Notes: a model not told the origin generated them from the letters alone. Positions 17,143-26,131 are shown, counted from the first letter of the stretch. The stretch is DNA of 64,000 bases from Flagellimonas aequoris (GCF_003584165.1 NZ_QXFJ01000031.1:1-64000), one strand, 5' to 3'. Numbers and translations: made by a program.

Positions 17143-18204
17143 ATGAACACAGGAAACAATAATTTCTTTTTGAACTTTTTGACAGAAAAAAAATATAGGG
17201 TGCTGCGGCACCTCGCTATTTTGATTTTTCTGTTTATTGTGATTATAAACTATGATGGAAGAGATTTGAATAATAAATTCGATTCTTCCGACAAATATTA
17301 TTTACTGTCCTTCACCTATTTTATTCTAGTGGTGTTTTTCTATGTGAACATGTACATCCTAATTCCTCGAATCCTTTATAAGAAATATTATGTGACCTAT
17401 TTATTGTCCTTGGTGATAGGTGTTTGTCTGGAGTTTTTTGTGATCAGGTTATTTGTTGAACATATATTGGAACCCGATCCAACAATACATGATTCAAGGC
17501 AATTCGGGTTTTTTACCCAACTGTTCAATGTAGCGACCACGATGCTTCCTTTTATCCTTAGTTCCACTGCGTTGAAGCTCTTTCAACGATGGATATCGGA
17601 CAATGAGAAAATAGTGGACTTGGAAAACAAGGCCCTCAAAGTTGAACTGCAGGCATTGAAAAATCAAATAAATCCACACTTTCTTTTCAATATGCTCAAC
17701 AACTTGAATATCCTGATTGGAAAAGATCCTGAAAAGGCATCCTATGTAACCATTAAACTATCGGATTTTCTAAGGCACCATTTATATGACAAGAATCGGC
17801 CGATGGTCATGCTTTCGTCAGAGATTAAATTTATCCGAGACTTTTTGGAACTTGAAAAAATAAGACGGGATGATTTTACCTTTGCGGTCAACCTGACCGG
17901 GACCGAGGTAAATGATCAAAAGGTCCCATCACATATCTTATCGGTTTTTGTGGAAAATGCCATAAAACATAGCCTCGATTCGGATTTGCCTTCCGAGGCA
18001 CAAATAGATTTTCACTTGGAAAACGGTTTTATTACTTTTAAATGCCGGAATACAAAGCCAAATATGGTCACTGTCAAAAAGAATGAAGGTCTGGGCCTTC
18101 AAAATGTAAAACGTAGGTTGGATCTGCTATATGGCACTACATATACTTTCCTTATCGAGGACCGCAGGGCCAGCTACTCTATAGATCTAAGACTTCCTTT
18201 ATGA
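17143..18204 (+). CDS. LytS-type sensor histidine kinase
   Basis: 353 residues. Four membrane helices (about 20-36, 53-75, 81-104, 124-145) are followed by a short coiled coil and the His_kinase domain of the LytS/YehU class: phosphoacceptor His179 in NQINPHFLFNMLNNLN, N-box FVENAIKHSL, and the glycine box GLGLQNVKRRLDLLYG. There is no separate sensor domain, so the membrane part probably senses the envelope. The gene overlaps the response regulator by 4 bases, so the two are a pair. Divergent from the RND efflux run, whose expression it likely controls. Confidence 0.93.
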   Translation: MNTGNNNFFLNFLTEKKYRVLRHLAILIFLFIVIINYDGRDLNNKFDSSDKYYLLSFTYFILVVFFYVNMYILIPRILYKKYYVTYLLSLVIGVCLEFFVIRLFVEHILEPDPTIHDSRQFGFFTQLFNVATTMLPFILSSTALKLFQRWISDNEKIVDLENKALKVELQALKNQINPHFLFNMLNNLNILIGKDPEKASYVTIKLSDFLRHHLYDKNRPMVMLSSEIKFIRDFLELEKIRRDDFTFAVNLTGTEVNDQKVPSHILSVFVENAIKHSLDSDLPSEAQIDFHLENGFITFKCRNTKPNMVTVKKNEGLGLQNVKRRLDLLYGTTYTFLIEDRRASYSIDLRLPL

Positions 18205-18902
18205 AATGTATCATAATAGACGATGAGCCCTTGGCACGGGAAGGAATGGTCGACATGGTGTCATCACGCAATGATCTAAAGTTACTCGGTGCCTTCAAAA
18301 ATATCTCGCAGGCCAAATTATTTTTAAACAGTAATACGGTCGACCTCATATTTCTGGACATTGAAATGCCTGGCATAAATGGTCTTGAATTTGCCAAGAC
18401 CATTGAGGATTCCATGGTTATTTTTGCCACAGCTTACAAAGAGTATGCGATTGATAGCTATGCTGTCGATGCAATAGGCTATTTGTTGAAACCTATTCTA
18501 AGAAGCCAGTTTGAAAAGGCCGTGGACAAGGCTTTCACCTTTCATAAGCTAATTGAAGAGGGTGGTTCCAAAAGAAATGAAATGTCGACTGACTTTCTAT
18601 TCATCAAATCCGAGCGTAGGTACTATAAGATTCAATATGAGAAAATCCTTTTTATAGAAGGCTTGAAGGACTATGTGGTCGTCCATACGGCAAAGGATAA
18701 GGTAATCACGGCATTGAACCTTAAAGCAATCCATGAAAAATTGCCGAAAAAACATTTTTTGCGTGTGAGCAAATCCTATATTGTCAATGAGTCGGCCATA
18801 GACTCTTTTGACCATTACACCATATATATTAGGGAGCATGAAATCCCCTTAAGCAAAGTATATCAGGAAGATTTTTATAATTCTTATATATCAAAATCTT
18901 AA
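18201..18902 (+). CDS. LytTR-family response regulator
   Basis: 233 residues. The receiver domain (1-120) has the acidic pair DDEP at 7-10, the phosphoacceptor Asp53 (LIFLDIEMPG), a threonine in FATAYKEYA and the lysine in LLKPI. The LytTR DNA-binding domain (about 135-230) contains YKIQYEKILFIEGLKDYVVV and FLRVSKSYIVNESAID. It starts four bases inside the end of the sensor kinase gene. Its likely target is the repeat pair in the intergenic region upstream of the kinase. Confidence 0.95.
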   Translation: MKCIIIDDEPLAREGMVDMVSSRNDLKLLGAFKNISQAKLFLNSNTVDLIFLDIEMPGINGLEFAKTIEDSMVIFATAYKEYAIDSYAVDAIGYLLKPILRSQFEKAVDKAFTFHKLIEEGGSKRNEMSTDFLFIKSERRYYKIQYEKILFIEGLKDYVVVHTAKDKVITALNLKAIHEKLPKKHFLRVSKSYIVNESAIDSFDHYTIYIREHEIPLSKVYQEDFYNSYISKS

Positions 18903-19087
18903 TTTCAACGTGATAACAACTACAGGTTTCGCTCTAAATAGTAAAAAGTAGCAATTACCCAAAAGTCTTGACAAATTCACACTTCAGGAATGGTGAGGGA
19001 CGTAGTATGTAAAACGGTTTCTTTAGATTGGGACGACCGAATTGATGAAGCCTACATATCTTATAATGGTTGATCTTACTTAAACTT

Positions 19088-19113
19088 ACTGCCCTAATTT
19101 TTGGGTATCTACA
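19088..19113. repeat. Orphan right end of an IS3-family element
   Basis: ACTGCCCTAATTTTTGGG followed by TATCTACA. It matches, in the same orientation, the right end of the truncated element at 21373-21399. No transposase is attached, so it is a solitary scar of another copy. Confidence 0.6.
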
Positions 19114-19121
19114 CACTCCTT

Positions 19122-19197
19122 ATATGAAATGATTTATTGATAATAATTTCAATATCCTCCTTCAAAAAGTTTGAACTCTGTCCCGTTGGGGGGTCAC
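19122..19197. repeat. Direct repeat flanking the IS cluster, copy A
   Basis: 76 bases that are nearly the same as 21806-21879 in the same orientation. The repeat covers the last codons of the recombinase tail and the DNA just past its stop. Both copies are followed by a hairpin. Confidence 0.7.
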
Positions 19198-19627
19198 TAA
19201 AGGGGATTTTCTACAGATCGAGTGGAAGTCCCCTTTTCCTTTGCCCTTCAAATCCCCTGTGAACAAAGAGATTGCGCCAAAAATCTCATTGACCCGAAAA
19301 GTTCGAACTCGCTTGTTTTTGAAGTCATACCCAATCCCGTCGGGGAAGACCATATATTGTATGGCCCTTTTGGTTTCCAAATCCCCTAACTTCCACAGTG
19401 ATGGTAGGTTACAGGCATAATCAAGTGCCAATTTTACGGACTTTTTGAGGTTCGAACTATTTATTCCCCCATTTTCCAATTTCATCTCCAGTTCCCTTTG
19501 TTCGGCTTTCAGTTCCGGCATGAAAAGGTCGTACTGGGACTTTGTGATCTCGTTCAGCACGACATATCTTCTTTCCAATGTGTCCATCCTTTCTTTAAGT
19601 TGGCCGAGTGGACTTGCAACAAAAAAA
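19162..19627 (-). pseudogene. C-terminal fragment of a large serine recombinase
   Basis: About 155 codons are left, joined to the end of the IS3 element at 19628. The visible part is the C-terminal region of large serine recombinases of Bacteroidota: a coiled-coil stretch (LERRYVVLNEITKSQYDLFM), then NSSNLKKSVKLALDYACNLP, then the domain around KRAIQYMVFPDGIGYDFKNK. The catalytic serine domain is absent. The other side of the IS does not hold the missing part but a different transposase fragment, so a deletion or rearrangement accompanied the IS insertion. The upstream frame that includes IS bases is not native. Confidence 0.85.
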
Positions 19628-19645
19628 TGGACAATGAGATAAGAG

Positions 19646-20467
19646 TCATGCAGCTGATTTTTGGTTATACATTTCGTTTTCAAATTCCCCTATGGTTTTA
19701 TAATGCAATGTCGGGTGTATCCTCTTCCTATTGTACCAAGTCCCTATCCACTGGAATATAGATAGTTCCGCTTCGGACCTGAAGTTATAGTTTTGATGGT
19801 ACACCCATTCGACCTTCAAGCTCTTGGAGAAAGATTCCGCCACTGCATTGTCCCAGCAATTCCCTTTTCTGCCCATTGATTGTACATATCCTTTAAGGAT
19901 ATCGGTGAACTCGTAACTGGCATATTGTGAGCCCCTATCAGAATGGAAAACAAGCCTGTCCGTGATATTGTTCGACCTTACCGCCATCTTCCAAGCGGGT
20001 ATTATGGTGTCGGCAGTGGCCAAGGTCTTGCCCATAGACCACCCAACGACCTTTCTGTGGAACAGGTCCATGATCACCGTTAGGTACATCCATCCCTCAC
20101 CGGTCCTTATATAGGTCATGTCGGATACCCAGACCTGGTTTCTCCTGTGTACCGTAAAGTCCCGGTCCAATATATTGGGCGCTATCGGATAATCGTGTTT
20201 GCTGTCCGTGGTGGCCCCGGACTTTCTCTTTCTTTTGGCGAAAAGCCTGTTGGCCCTCATTATCCTGGCAACCCTCGGTCTTGAGGCCCGATATCCCCTT
20301 TTCAAGAGCTCCTCCCTGATCCTTGGAGCCCCGTAACTCCCGAAGCTGTCCTTGAAAATACCACGTATGGCCACCGTCAGGGCCTCGTTCTCTGACCACC
20401 TTTTGGAAGGCCCCCGGTCCAACCAATTGTAATACCCACTTTTGCTTACCTTGAACATTTTGCACAT
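19646..20467 (-). CDS. IS3-family transposase OrfB (integrase core)
   Basis: 273 residues counted from the first ATG; the frame is open further upstream (reading LGRQEKYRFIKHHRFKFPVG before MCKM), so the native product is the OrfA-OrfB fusion. An HTH_21 region (GYYNWLDRGPSKRW ... RIMRANRLFAKRKRKSG) precedes the DDE core: Asp in VWVSDMTYI, Asp in VFHSDRGSQYAS, and Glu in CWDNAVAESFSKSLKVEW, all present. It catalyses cut-out-copy-in movement of the element. No stop or frameshift damages the domain. Confidence 0.93.
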   Translation of the reverse strand: MCKMFKVSKSGYYNWLDRGPSKRWSENEALTVAIRGIFKDSFGSYGAPRIREELLKRGYRASRPRVARIMRANRLFAKRKRKSGATTDSKHDYPIAPNILDRDFTVHRRNQVWVSDMTYIRTGEGWMYLTVIMDLFHRKVVGWSMGKTLATADTIIPAWKMAVRSNNITDRLVFHSDRGSQYASYEFTDILKGYVQSMGRKGNCWDNAVAESFSKSLKVEWVYHQNYNFRSEAELSIFQWIGTWYNRKRIHPTLHYKTIGEFENEMYNQKSAA

Positions 20468-20526
20468 CTTCCCGACAGGAAATTTGAACCTGTGGTGTTT
20501 TATGAACCTATATTTTTCCTGTCGCC

Positions 20527-20814
20527 CTAGGAGAAGATGGCCATCGCCTTTTTTAGGATATCACGCTCGATCTCCACGTCCCTCAGTTTTTTCTTGAGCT
20601 CGGCTATCTCCCTTTGTTCTTCGGTAAGCTTGGGGTTGCCCTTTCCGGGAAAACTGTTCTCCCCGTATTTTTTGGCCTCCCTGCGCCAGCGTCCCAATAC
20701 CGAGGGGTTCAGCCCCAGTTCCCTACATACCTCTGCGGCATTGCCCCTGGCATAGCTCAGTTCGACGGCCTTTTGCTCGGACTCCGTTGTGTACTCTCTT
20801 TTTGGTTTTGACAT
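20527..20814 (-). CDS. IS3-family transposase OrfA (helix-turn-helix)
   Basis: 95 residues: an HTH_Tnp_1 domain (EYTTESEQKAVELSYARGNA, then LGLNPSVLGRWRREAKKYG) followed by a leucine zipper (LTEEQREIAELKKKLRDVEI) that mediates dimer formation. Near the end lies the slippery heptamer A AAA AAG (20548-20554 on the minus strand), in the OrfA reading frame. A -1 slip there enters the OrfB frame, the classical IS3 arrangement. Confidence 0.93.
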   Translation of the reverse strand: MSKPKREYTTESEQKAVELSYARGNAAEVCRELGLNPSVLGRWRREAKKYGENSFPGKGNPKLTEEQREIAELKKKLRDVEIERDILKKAMAIFS

Positions 20815-20877
20815 GTTTTCAAAGTTAATTCAAACAGTCAACATGCTCCTATCTCAATGTCCAGTCAAATGTAGTAA

Positions 20878-21348
20878 GTCCAGGTATGGGCCACAGATAT
20901 CACCTATATCCCCATGCAACAGGGATATCTCTATCTGGTGGCCATCATCGACCTGCACAGCCGCTATGTCCTGAACTGGAGCGTGTCCAATTCCATGGAT
21001 GCCCAATGGTGCAGGGAAACATTGGAAGAGGCAATAGGCGGGCACGGGACACCTGAGATCCTCAATACGGACCAGGGGAGCCAGTTCACCGCCGAGGAGT
21101 TCGCCAACTATGTTTTGGGCCAGGGAATACGCCTGAGCATGGACGGTAAGGGAAGGGCCACGGACAATGCCTTTATCGAAAGGCTATGGAGAAACGTGAA
21201 ATACGAGAAGATATACCTGAACCCACCAAGGGACGGTATGGACCTTTATCTGTTATTGGCAGAGTACTTTGATTATTACAACCATGAGAGAAGACATCAG
21301 TCCATTGACTATGAAAGACCCATTGATCTATTTAAAAGAGCGGCTTGA
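20878..21348 (+). pseudogene. Truncated IS3-family transposase (second element)
   Basis: Only the integrase core of another OrfB remains, on the plus strand. It reads VWATDITYIP at the start, then AIIDLHSRYVLNW, LNTDQGSQFTAEEF and GRATDNAFIERLWRNVKYE, so the three DDE residues are still there. Everything upstream, including OrfA and the first part of OrfB, was lost where the complete IS3 element ends at 20863. The right inverted repeat at 21373-21399 survives. The protein differs clearly from the intact neighbour, so this is a separate IS3 subgroup and not a duplicate. Confidence 0.85.
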
Positions 21349-21372
21349 TAATTATATTAGTTTTGTAGAGAA

Positions 21373-21399
21373 ACTGTCCTAAAGATTGGGGTATCTACA
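21373..21399 (+). repeat. Right inverted repeat of the truncated IS3 element
   Basis: ACTGTCCTAAAGATTGGGG followed by TATCTACA. It matches the orphan end at 19088-19113 in the same direction and lies 25 bases past the transposase stop. The left end of this element is gone. Confidence 0.65.
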
Positions 21400-21402
21400 T
21401 TT

Positions 21403-21588
21403 ATTGATGTTGGAAATTTTTACAAAGTGCCTAAGTCAATTGCACTATTTGGAAACCCCATTGTTGCTGAATATTCATACCAAGAGTGTCGTGGATGTCA
21501 TTATCGGGGTTATGCGGGATTTTTGGTAGACACCAATTCTGACTATAGTACACATTATCACTACAGATACGGAGTAGCCATAGACTAA
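21403..21588 (+). pseudogene. 3' fragment of a gene cut by the IS element
   Basis: An open plus-strand frame of 61 codons begins directly after the IS end and stops at 21586-21588. It contains YQECRGCHYRGYAGFLVD, which has a protein-like composition with a C-x-x-C pair. It has no start of its own. I do not recognise the family; the 5' part has been lost or displaced by the element. Confidence 0.5.
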
Positions 21589-21805
21589 GTGATGTGGCAA
21601 AGGATGGAAATGCGTATTTATTCCTGGAAGGGGCCAGAAAGCAAGGTTTTTCCTTCTCCTACATAGGATATATTAGATGACCTTTCCGGTACCTTATTCA
21701 TAGGATCCGGTAAGGATGTTTTCCATAAATTGGCTTAGGGGAATCCTTACATCTCCATTATTTTGGACACAAAACCTCTTAATGAATTAAAATCAAGTAC
21801 TTCTA

Positions 21806-21879
21806 ATATGAAATGATTTATTGATAATAATTTCAATGTCTTGCTTTAAAAAGTTCGAATTCTGTCCCGCCGTGGTCAC
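21806..21879. repeat. Direct repeat flanking the IS cluster, copy B
   Basis: 74 bases that match 19122-19197 (for example ATATGAAATGATTTATTGAT and TAATAATTTCAATG are common to both). In copy A this stretch includes the end of the recombinase gene; here no recombinase frame is attached. Confidence 0.7.
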
Positions 21880-21888
21880 ATAAAGATT

Positions 21889-21940
21889 AAAAGCTTCACG
21901 TCAAATCAAGGTTACTTGAATTTGTAAGTGGGGCTTTTTT
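21889..21940 (+). terminator. Hairpin with T run after repeat B
   Basis: AAAAGCTTCAC pairs with GTGGGGCTTTT (two G-T pairs), with an inner CAAG/CTTG stem and a T run after it. It may serve as a terminator for whatever once lay upstream on the plus strand. Confidence 0.5.
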
Positions 21941-22000
21941 ATTTTCTGATATTTTGTAGACTTAGAGCAATTCGAAAAATGACAGATGGAATAGATAAGC

Positions 22001-23152
22001 CTATTTCAAGATATTCTGGATAATAGATGTGAACATTTGGATTCCAGCACCTATGATTTCGTCAGGAAAGTCATAATCGGCATGGTGCAAGGCAGGGGAA
22101 TCAACTCCTGCGCCTAGCCCGAACATGGCTGTTTTGTATTTTTTGGAGTACCACCCAAAGTCCTCCCCAAATTTAAATGGATGGTTCTTTTGTACGATTT
22201 CCAAACCGTTTTCAAAGGCAGCCATATGGATTTGATCACTGCATTCGGTATCGTTGATGCTTGCCGGGAAATATTCAAGCCATTCCAGGTTAAAGTCCAG
22301 TTTGTGCAATCGGCAGATTTGTTCCACCAATGCTTCAATTTTAGAAGTCAAATCGGACATTTGCGTACTGTTCCAAGTACGTATGGTATAATGTAATTCA
22401 GCATTTGAAGGGGAAATGCCATAAGCTTTTTCGCCCATCAGTAGGTGAACAGGGGTCAATACGGCAAAATCCTCAAGATGAGGGTCTGTATGATTTAGGA
22501 GAGCCATTTCTCCAATGATTTTTGATATCGCCAAGGCTGGATTGATACCGTTTTCTGGTTCGGCTGCATGGGCTTCTTTTCCCTTGGTTTTTATGATAAC
22601 GCTTATTACTTCCGCAGAAAATCCTTTTGGGGTGATTATGATGTTGTTGATAGGTTCCTTTGGAATGTTATGGAGCGCGAAAACGTAATCGATGCCCAGG
22701 GCTTCAAATTTTTTATCCTGCACCAACATTTGTGCTCCTTTGCCTGTCTCTTCGGCAGGTTGAAAGAGCAGGATGACCTTACCGTTTTGGATAGGTTGTG
22801 TTTCCAGCCAAAAAACCAATCCGGAAACCATGGCCATATGGCCGTCATGCCCGCATTTATGGGAAACCCCTGTATTGGCAGATTTATGTGGAAATTCGTT
22901 TTCTTCTACAATGGGCAAGGCATCCAATTCACATCGGATGGCAATGGTTTTCCCTTTTTTTGAAAACTCATAAATGATAGCTATGGCAGTTTTCCCAAAA
23001 GTTTCAATTCGAGCTGTATGTGCATGCTTTTCTGCAAATTTCCATATCCTTTTTGCGGTTTCATATTCTTGACCGGACAATTCAGGATAGGTGTGCAGTT
23101 CCTTTCTCAGTTTCATAATTTCTGGATGGACCAAAGGAATGTTTGGTTGCAT
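22001..23152 (-). CDS. M20 family amidohydrolase (hippurate/N-acyl-amino-acid hydrolase type)
   Basis: I choose the ATG at 23150-23152, giving 383 residues starting MQPNIPLVHPEIMKLRKELH; the longer reading adds 36 residues with no family match and would run into the promoter of the divergent gene. Metal-binding motifs of the M20D group are visible: RCELDALPIVEENEFP, then HKCGHDGHMAM, then FQPAEETGKGAQML, and a late HHADYDFPDE. Such enzymes remove acyl groups from amino acids or peptides using two metal ions. The length is right. It lies between the mobile cluster and the nickel permease and does not obviously belong to the hydrogenase locus. Confidence 0.85.
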   Translation of the reverse strand: MQPNIPLVHPEIMKLRKELHTYPELSGQEYETAKRIWKFAEKHAHTARIETFGKTAIAIIYEFSKKGKTIAIRCELDALPIVEENEFPHKSANTGVSHKCGHDGHMAMVSGLVFWLETQPIQNGKVILLFQPAEETGKGAQMLVQDKKFEALGIDYVFALHNIPKEPINNIIITPKGFSAEVISVIIKTKGKEAHAAEPENGINPALAISKIIGEMALLNHTDPHLEDFAVLTPVHLLMGEKAYGISPSNAELHYTIRTWNSTQMSDLTSKIEALVEQICRLHKLDFNLEWLEYFPASINDTECSDQIHMAAFENGLEIVQKNHPFKFGEDFGWYSKKYKTAMFGLGAGVDSPALHHADYDFPDEIIGAGIQMFTSIIQNILK

Positions 23153-23305
23153 ATCGATGTGGAATTGACCAATTTTTGACTCAATAAAGATAGCCAAAAT
23201 GATATTTTGAAAATGACGTTGGAGAAGGTCGTGTGAAGTCGTTTTTTGATATTTAACCATATAAAATTTCGTAAATTTAAGGGTGTAAATTCCACTAAAA
23301 AATAC

Positions 23306-24010
23306 ATGGATACAACCTTTCCGTTGACCGCTGGTTTAATAGCCTCCATGCTACATGTCATTGCTGGTCCCGATCATTTGGCGGCGGTCGCTCCCTTTGC
23401 CATCGAATCCAAACGAAAGGCTTGGAAAATAGGGCTGTTCTGGGGTATTGGGCACTTGGTGGGCATGATTGCCATTGGGTTATTGTTTGCCATTTTCAAG
23501 GAAATCATTCCAGTGGATACGATTTCCCAATACAGTGAGCAATTGGTGGGTGTGGTGTTGGTAGGCATAGGTTGTTGGTCCTTGTACCGGATTTTCAAAA
23601 AGCGAAGACACCATAAACATTTACATGTGCATACGGAACATGCTCCTGTCATCCACTCCCATGAGCACAAACACGAACATAATCCTACACACCATCACCA
23701 ACATTCAGATGCATTAAAGCAAAACAATTTTGCTTCATTTTCCATTGGAATTTTGCACGGATTGGCCGGGATTTCCCATTTTTTGCTGTTCCTGCCTGTT
23801 TTGGGCTTTGAAACACAGTCCGATTCCCTCGCCTATATCATCGGCTTTGCCATTGGAATATTGGTGGCCATGATCACTTTTGCCTTTGTCATCGGGAAAG
23901 TATCTTCAGTGGTAAAAAATGGCCACAACGATATTTTTTTCAATGGAATCCGTTTTGCGGGCGGACTTTTTGCCCTGGTCATTGGTATTTATTGGATTTT
24001 CAGTACCTAA
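23306..24010 (+). CDS. UreH/NicO-like nickel permease with histidine-rich loop
   Basis: 234 residues from the ATG at 23306 (MDTTFPLTAGLIASMLHV); the longer frame upstream lacks support. Six membrane helices are visible, with the signature LHVIAGPDHLAAVAPFAI in the first, and GILHGLAGISHFLLFLPVLG in the fourth. The loop after the third helix (about 100-145) is packed with histidines (HTEHAPVIHSHEHKHEHN and more), which fits metal trapping. The permease sits next to hypE, with the stop codons overlapping by four bases in convergent order. Most likely it supplies nickel to the hydrogenase; cobalt cannot be excluded. Confidence 0.8.
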   Translation: MDTTFPLTAGLIASMLHVIAGPDHLAAVAPFAIESKRKAWKIGLFWGIGHLVGMIAIGLLFAIFKEIIPVDTISQYSEQLVGVVLVGIGCWSLYRIFKKRRHHKHLHVHTEHAPVIHSHEHKHEHNPTHHHQHSDALKQNNFASFSIGILHGLAGISHFLLFLPVLGFETQSDSLAYIIGFAIGILVAMITFAFVIGKVSSVVKNGHNDIFFNGIRFAGGLFALVIGIYWIFST

Positions 24011-25032
24011 CAAATCCTTGGCAATTGCTCCCCGATCATTGGGGTTACCATGCGCTTGCCCCCAATGACACTGTGCATAACCACTTTGTTCGGATGTTCT
24101 TCTGTAATTTCTCCAATACAAATGGCTCTTTCTCCCTTGTCATCCTTTTGCATCAATTCAATCATTTCAGATGCTATTTCCGGGTCAACGATGGACACAA
24201 AAATACCTTCGTTGGCCACAAATAGGGGGTCAAGTCCTAGCATCTCGCAGGCAGCGGCCACTTGGTCATCTATGGGTAATGCACTCTCGGTGATGTTCAC
24301 TCCCATATGGATGTCACTGGCAATTTCAGAAAGGACACTGGCCAAACCACCTCTGGTGGGATCTCGGAACAAGTGGATTTTGTCGCCGAAGGAATCCAAA
24401 AGTTTACTTACCAAGAAGTTCAGGTTGGTGGTATCGCTCTCTATGCTTGATTCAAATTCCAAACCGTCCCTTTGAGACATGATGGCCATACCATGCTGGG
24501 CAATGGGCCCACTAATGATGATTTTGTCGCCCGGTTTAATTTTTTTGGCTGAGATGTCCGCCTTGGGATGCACCTTGCCAAATCCCGTGGTGTTGATGAA
24601 AATCTTATCGCCTTTACCACGTTCCACCACCTTGGTGTCACCAGTAATGATCTTGACCCCGCTCCGGTCGGCGGTTTCTTTGATGGTTTCCACAATCTTG
24701 ATGAAATCGCCAATGGCCAATCCTTCTTCCACGATAAAGGCCAACGATAAAAACTCGGGGATGGCCCCGCACATGGCCACATCGTTCACTGTGCCGTTGA
24801 CCGCCAAATCTCCGATATTACCTCCTTTAAAAAAGATGGGGGAAACCACAAAACTGTCGGTGGAGATGGCGATTTTTCCATCCATTTGAATGATGGAACC
24901 ATCGTGTTTTTGATCGAGGTAAGGATTGCTGAACGTTTCAAAAATAATCTTGTCCAACAGGTCACGGGTCATCAAACCACCACTGCCATGGCCGAGGTTA
25001 ATGGAGTCGTATCCTAAATCTATCTTGTTCAT
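24007..25032 (-). CDS. hypE: Hydrogenase maturation protein HypE
   Basis: 341 residues, the usual length. It starts with DSINLGHGSGGLMTRDLLDK, the family's N-terminal signature, and ends in LPRIC: the C-terminal cysteine receives the carbamoyl group from HypF and is dehydrated with ATP to a thiocyanate, the CN source for the Fe(CN)2CO site. ATP-binding elements of the PurM/AIR-synthase fold are visible (ISTDSFVVSPIFFKGGNIGD). It is the last gene of the minus-strand hydrogenase run, 7 bases after hypD. Confidence 0.96.
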   Translation of the reverse strand: MNKIDLGYDSINLGHGSGGLMTRDLLDKIIFETFSNPYLDQKHDGSIIQMDGKIAISTDSFVVSPIFFKGGNIGDLAVNGTVNDVAMCGAIPEFLSLAFIVEEGLAIGDFIKIVETIKETADRSGVKIITGDTKVVERGKGDKIFINTTGFGKVHPKADISAKKIKPGDKIIISGPIAQHGMAIMSQRDGLEFESSIESDTTNLNFLVSKLLDSFGDKIHLFRDPTRGGLASVLSEIASDIHMGVNITESALPIDDQVAAACEMLGLDPLFVANEGIFVSIVDPEIASEMIELMQKDDKGERAICIGEITEEHPNKVVMHSVIGGKRMVTPMIGEQLPRIC

Positions 25033-25039
25033 GGCGTTG

Positions 25040-26128
25040 TTAGTTTAAGTGGTTCGAAAAATGATAATAGGCGGCACAGGCACCTTCGGATGAAACCATG
25101 GGCGCACCCAACGGGTTGGAAGGATTGCAGGCCTTACCAAATTGTGGACATTCATGCGGTTTTTTAATACCTTTTAGAATCTGTCCGGCAATACACTCGG
25201 AGTTTTCTGGTGTGGTAATGGAGCTGACCCCAAACTTGGATTCCGCGTCATAGTCCCGGAATTTAGGTTTCAGCACATAACCGCTGTCGGGGATGGTTCC
25301 AATGCCGCGCCATTCACGGTCACCTACCTCAAAAACCGATGCAATGATTTTGAGGGCCTCCAAGTTTCCCTCTTCCCGTACAACCCGTGCATACTGATTT
25401 TCCAACTTGTGTTCTCCTTTCTCCAATTGGACCAAAGCCATATAAATACCTTGAACCAAATCTAAAGGTTCAAATCCGGTCACCACAATGGGGATTTTGT
25501 ATTTTTCTACAAGAGGATAATATTCTTTCATTCCCATAATGGCACACACATGCCCCGCCCCCAAAAAGGCATCGATGGTACAGAACTCATCGCCCAAAAT
25601 CCCTTCCATGGCAGGAGGCACCAATACGTGGGACACCAATATGGAATAATTTTTCACCTGTTCCTTTTTGGCATGCAAAACAGAAAGTGCGTTGGCAGGT
25701 GCCGTGGTTTCAAATCCCACAGCAAAAAACACGACCTCTTTATCTGGATTTTGCTTGGCAATATTGACGGCTTCCAATGGCGAATAGAGGATGCGAAGGT
25801 CACCACCGTTGGCCTTGGCCTCCAAAAGGCTCTTTTTGCTACCAGGTACCCGGACCATATCCCCAAAAGAGCAAACTATGACCCCGTTTTCCAGAAGTTC
25901 CACCGCTTTGTCAATTAGGTTGAGGGGCGTTACACAAACGGGACATCCAGGCCCGTGGATCATCCGAACGTTTTCAGGTAGCAGGTTGATGATACCGTTC
26001 TTCACCAATCCATGGGTCTGCCCACCACAGATTTCCATGATGTTCCAAGTTTTGGTGGCCGTTTTTTCAATGAGTTCCAAATAGCGTTTGGTGGCCTCCA
26101 GATTTCTATACTCACTCAAATACTTCAT
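25040..26128 (-). CDS. hypD: Hydrogenase maturation protein HypD
   Basis: 362 residues. The conserved cysteine motifs are all there: MEICGGQTHGLVKNGI, IHGPGCPVCVTPLNLID, and a C-terminal set SECIAGQILKG, HECPQFGKACNP, EGACAAYYHF that carries the [4Fe-4S] cluster. With HypC it holds the iron while CN and CO are attached. It lies 3 bases after hypF, which indicates tight coupling. Confidence 0.97.
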   Translation of the reverse strand: MKYLSEYRNLEATKRYLELIEKTATKTWNIMEICGGQTHGLVKNGIINLLPENVRMIHGPGCPVCVTPLNLIDKAVELLENGVIVCSFGDMVRVPGSKKSLLEAKANGGDLRILYSPLEAVNIAKQNPDKEVVFFAVGFETTAPANALSVLHAKKEQVKNYSILVSHVLVPPAMEGILGDEFCTIDAFLGAGHVCAIMGMKEYYPLVEKYKIPIVVTGFEPLDLVQGIYMALVQLEKGEHKLENQYARVVREEGNLEALKIIASVFEVGDREWRGIGTIPDSGYVLKPKFRDYDAESKFGVSSITTPENSECIAGQILKGIKKPHECPQFGKACNPSNPLGAPMVSSEGACAAYYHFSNHLN

Positions 26129-26131
26129 TGG

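Larger units (their letters stand above)
19628..20863 (-). mobile_element. IS3-family insertion sequence, complete
   Basis: About 1236 bases. The ends are imperfect inverted repeats: TGGACAATGAGATAAGAG at 19628 on the plus strand and TGGACATTGAGATAGGAG on the minus strand from 20863. Two overlapping frames, OrfA and OrfB, fill it and a frameshift signal A-AAA-AAG joins them. No clear target duplication is visible at the ends, in keeping with later rearrangement. Both frames are intact, so the element could still be active. Confidence 0.8.

Noticed and set aside
19646..20863. Frameshift between IS3 OrfA and OrfB as a sign of decay
   Set aside because: The A-AAA-AAG slippery site and the -1 overlap are the normal expression mechanism of IS3 elements.
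21840..21880. tRNA gene at the second repeat copy
   Set aside because: A T-arm-like stretch is present, but no acceptor, D or anticodon arms can be folded around it.
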